Below are positions 37,240 through 38,259 of a stretch of DNA of 38,259 nt, one piece after another (position 1 is the stretch's first letter; each line of letters begins with the position of its first letter). The position numbers and the translations under genes are program-made. Location: contig CABUWV010000018.1 of the NCBI GenBank assembly GCA_902495355.1, positions 1-38,259 on the forward strand, written 5' to 3'. Origin of the DNA: an uncultured Collinsella sp. (GTDB taxonomy: Bacteria; Actinomycetota; Coriobacteriia; Coriobacteriales; Coriobacteriaceae). The notes under the pieces were generated by a model. The model searched no databases. It had not been told where the DNA came from and was given only the letters and a program-made list of their open reading frames with translations.

Positions 37240-37665
37240 TTACTCAGCAGCCTCGGCGGTCTCGGCCTCGGCAGCGGCCTCCTCGACGGGAGCCTCTGCG
37301 GGAGCCTCGGCGGCCTGCTTGGCAGCCTCCTCGGCGAACTTAGCGGCACGCTTGGCCTTCTCGGCAGCCTTAGCCTCAGCGGCGGCCTTGCGAGCGGCCT
37401 CGGCCTCAGCAGCCTTGGCGGCCTTGGCAGCCTTGGCCTCCTCGGCCTTCTTGAGCTGGGCGGCAGCGGCGCCACCGAACTTGTCGGCGAAGCGCTGGAC
37501 GCGTCCACCGGTGTCGACGAACTTCTGCTGGCCGGTGTAGAACGGGTGGCACTCGTTGCAAAGCTCAACCTTCATCTCGGACACGGTAGCGTGCGTCTTG
37601 AAGGTGTTGCCGCAGGAGCACGTCACCGTGCACTCGACATACTGGGGATGGATACCCTGCTTCAT
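37240..37665 (-). CDS. rpmE: 50S ribosomal protein L31 with a long Ala/Lys/Glu tail
   Basis: 141 residues, twice the usual 66-70. Residues 1-65 are a normal zinc-type L31: MKQGIHPQYVECTVTCSCGN, ligands Cys16, Cys18, Cys36 and Cys39, and CHPFYTGQQKFVDTGGRVQRF. Residues about 70-141 are a low-complexity tail built from Ala, Lys and Glu with repeated AEEAKAAKAAK-like steps that turns Ala/Pro/Glu-rich and acidic at the end; it should form a charged helix or be disordered. AAGGAG precedes the ATG. Codon order in the tail is repetitive, so it may vary in length between strains. Single gene with its own promoter, leader and terminator. Confidence 0.96.
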   Translation of the reverse strand: MKQGIHPQYVECTVTCSCGNTFKTHATVSEMKVELCNECHPFYTGQQKFVDTGGRVQRFADKFGGAAAAQLKKAEEAKAAKAAKAAEAEAARKAAAEAKAAEKAKRAAKFAEEAAKQAAEAPAEAPVEEAAAEAETAEAAE

Positions 37666-37687
37666 GGTAGGACTCCTTATTGGTCAG

Positions 37688-37736
37688 GCGCTGGTTACCG
37701 ATCAGCGCATAAGGCGTCTTGGTTTCCGACCAAGAC
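37688..37736 (-). promoter_or_regulatory. Structured 5' leader of rpmE, candidate L31 autoregulatory RNA
   Basis: The minus-strand leader between promoter and ATG holds two hairpins: GTCTTGGT-CGGAA-ACCAAGAC (37716-37736) and GCGCTG...CAGCGC (37688-37708), the second ending about 10 bases before AAGGAG. L31 leaders bound by the protein itself are known from several bacterial groups including actinobacteria. Assignment here is by position and structure only. Confidence 0.5.
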
Positions 37737-37749
37737 AACAAACTCGGCT

Positions 37750-37778
37750 ATGGTACCACGGCGCCGCGTGTCCCACAA
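37750..37778 (-). promoter_or_regulatory. Likely rpmE promoter
   Basis: TTGTGG (37773-37778) and TACCAT (37750-37755) on the minus strand with a 17-base spacer. Transcription would start near 37743, giving a leader of about 78 bases. Confidence 0.5.
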
Positions 37779-37817
37779 AAGGTTCACGGTCTTTTCGGAA
37801 CGACACGAATCTGACCC

Positions 37818-37954
37818 ATCGAAACACATCTCCACCGTTCCTTCAACTGGGAAAATGCCGTCCCCGGGGCCTGAGAAGGGCCCCGGGGACGTTCGACTGA
37901 CTGCGGGAACGGCCTTTCCGCTCAATGTGTTCGGCTGAGATCGGAAATCAACCA
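37818..37954. repeat. 137-nt structured element, copy 2
   Basis: Same length as 29398-29534 and alignable without gaps (offset 8420). Its central hairpin (CGTCCCCGGGGCC ... with its partner ending GGGGACG) is longer and better paired than in copy 1. It lies upstream of the rpmE promoter, outside the expected leader, and directly abuts the palindrome at 37955-37973. Confidence 0.85.
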
Positions 37955-37973
37955 AACTGAACTAGGTTCAGTT
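37955..37973. promoter_or_regulatory. Operator-like palindrome
   Basis: AACTGAAC-TAG-GTTCAGTT, a perfect 8-3-8 palindrome, starts on the base after the 137-nt element. Its form suits a dimeric regulator, but no regulator can be linked to it; it may also be the edge of the element. Confidence 0.4.
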
Positions 37974-37986
37974 GACATGGTTAAAA

Positions 37987-38018
37987 ACGAGGGGCGACGC
38001 TTTTGCGTCACCCCTCGT
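37987..38018 (-). terminator. Terminator of the gene at the right edge
   Basis: ACGAGGGG(T)GACGC-AAAA-GCGTC(G)CCCCTCGT on the minus strand, one mismatch, followed by TTTTTAACC. It lies 15 bases past the stop codon at 38033. Confidence 0.92.
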
Positions 38019-38032
38019 CCCGGCCGGTTGCT

Positions 38033-38259
38033 TTAGTTGTAAACACGGTAGTTACACTTGAACTGGGTTATGTGTCCATAGTTGGAGCGGTACCAACCCG
38101 ACGTATAGCTGATTGCCTCTGCGCCTAGATAGTCGTAGCCCTTGTTGTAGCGAAGCTGACGGTAGGTCGTGTCGTACTCTGCTACGTAAAACGTGTCTCC
38201 AGAGAAGGCTTTGTACCGGTCCTTAACCGTCGAAGCCATGTACGCGGGTTCGACATCGC
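38033..38259 (-). CDS. C-terminal part of an unknown protein (cut by window edge)
   Basis: The frame is open to the window edge and there is no ribosome site before the first ATG (38239), so this is most likely the end of a longer protein; about 75 residues are visible. It is very rich in Tyr and other aromatics (KGYDYLGAEAISYTSGWYRS, then TQFKCNYRVYN at the end), as in small beta-rich extracellular domains. I recognise no family. A good terminator follows. Confidence 0.65.
   Translation of the reverse strand, partial: DVEPAYMASTVKDRYKAFSGDTFYVAEYDTTYRQLRYNKGYDYLGAEAISYTSGWYRSNYGHITQFKCNYRVYN

Noticed and set aside
37695..37955. 86-codon frame on the minus strand upstream of rpmE
   Set aside because: It runs through the 137-nt element, the rpmE promoter and leader; in the other copy of the element the same frame stops after 13 codons, so coding is unlikely.

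Overview
The window looks like a chromosomal segment of a GC-rich, low-branching actinobacterium of the Coriobacteriia, most likely Collinsella or a close relative. This is inferred from protein style and gene neighbourhood, not from a database search. Supporting signs are the split transketolase (two genes), an L31 protein with a long Ala/Lys/Glu tail, RF2 without a programmed frameshift, the order secA-prfB ... ftsE-ftsX-rnr ... smpB, and strong GGAGG-type ribosome binding sites. Most genes lie on the minus strand.

Layout. 1-1019: tail of an IS3-family transposase, a CsoR-type metal-sensing repressor and a small membrane zinc-ribbon protein. 1172-5056: a metal-dependent amidohydrolase, an AbiEi-like/DUF559-type nuclease gene bracketed by seven copies of a 59-nt palindrome, and an unrecognised 235-aa protein. 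5410-11585: gltB-gltD, glutamate synthase (ammonia assimilation). 11947-14768: an Nramp metal transporter, then rubredoxin, a flavin reductase-like protein and smpB on the minus strand. 14758-15937: a helical-repeat protein and two tRNAs (Gln-CTG, Glu-CTC). 16214-17180: a small hypothetical protein, three tandem 48-nt palindromes and an ArsC/Spx-like protein. 17273-21715: a MurNAc (cell-wall sugar) salvage operon murR-murQ-murP-mupG, in which murP carries a one-base frameshift. 21920-23211: a VanZ-like membrane protein and a small serine recombinase. 23388-27786: rnr, ftsX, ftsE (ftsE has a 174-residue disordered N-terminal extension). 27925-29397: an IS30-family element of foreign base composition. 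29398-29893: a dense block of structured repeats. 29942-36932: split transketolase, a YitT-family membrane protein, prfB and secA. 37240-38259: rpmE with a leader, a second copy of a 137-nt structured element, and the 3' end of an unknown gene.

How the parts work together. murR-murQ-murP-mupG would import MurNAc-type muropeptide sugars, cleave MurNAc-6P-GlcNAc and convert MurNAc-6P to GlcNAc-6P under a MurR regulator. gltBD makes glutamate. The rubredoxin and flavin reductase genes resemble a split version of the high-molecular-weight rubredoxin used in anaerobic oxygen defence. secA, prfB, ftsE/X, rnr and smpB are core secretion, translation, division and RNA quality-control genes.

The most unusual content is intergenic. 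At least five families of palindromic repeats are present: 59-nt units with a constant 25-nt loop and an 80-81 nt period; 48-nt units with an exact 62-nt period; 66-67 nt units; GGGGACAGG-type elements; and a nested 109-nt inverted repeat. In addition, a 137-nt element occurs twice at identical length with a compensatory base-pair change. The 59-nt palindromes surrounding a PD-(D/E)XK-type nuclease gene, and the 137-nt element, are the best candidates for undescribed systems.
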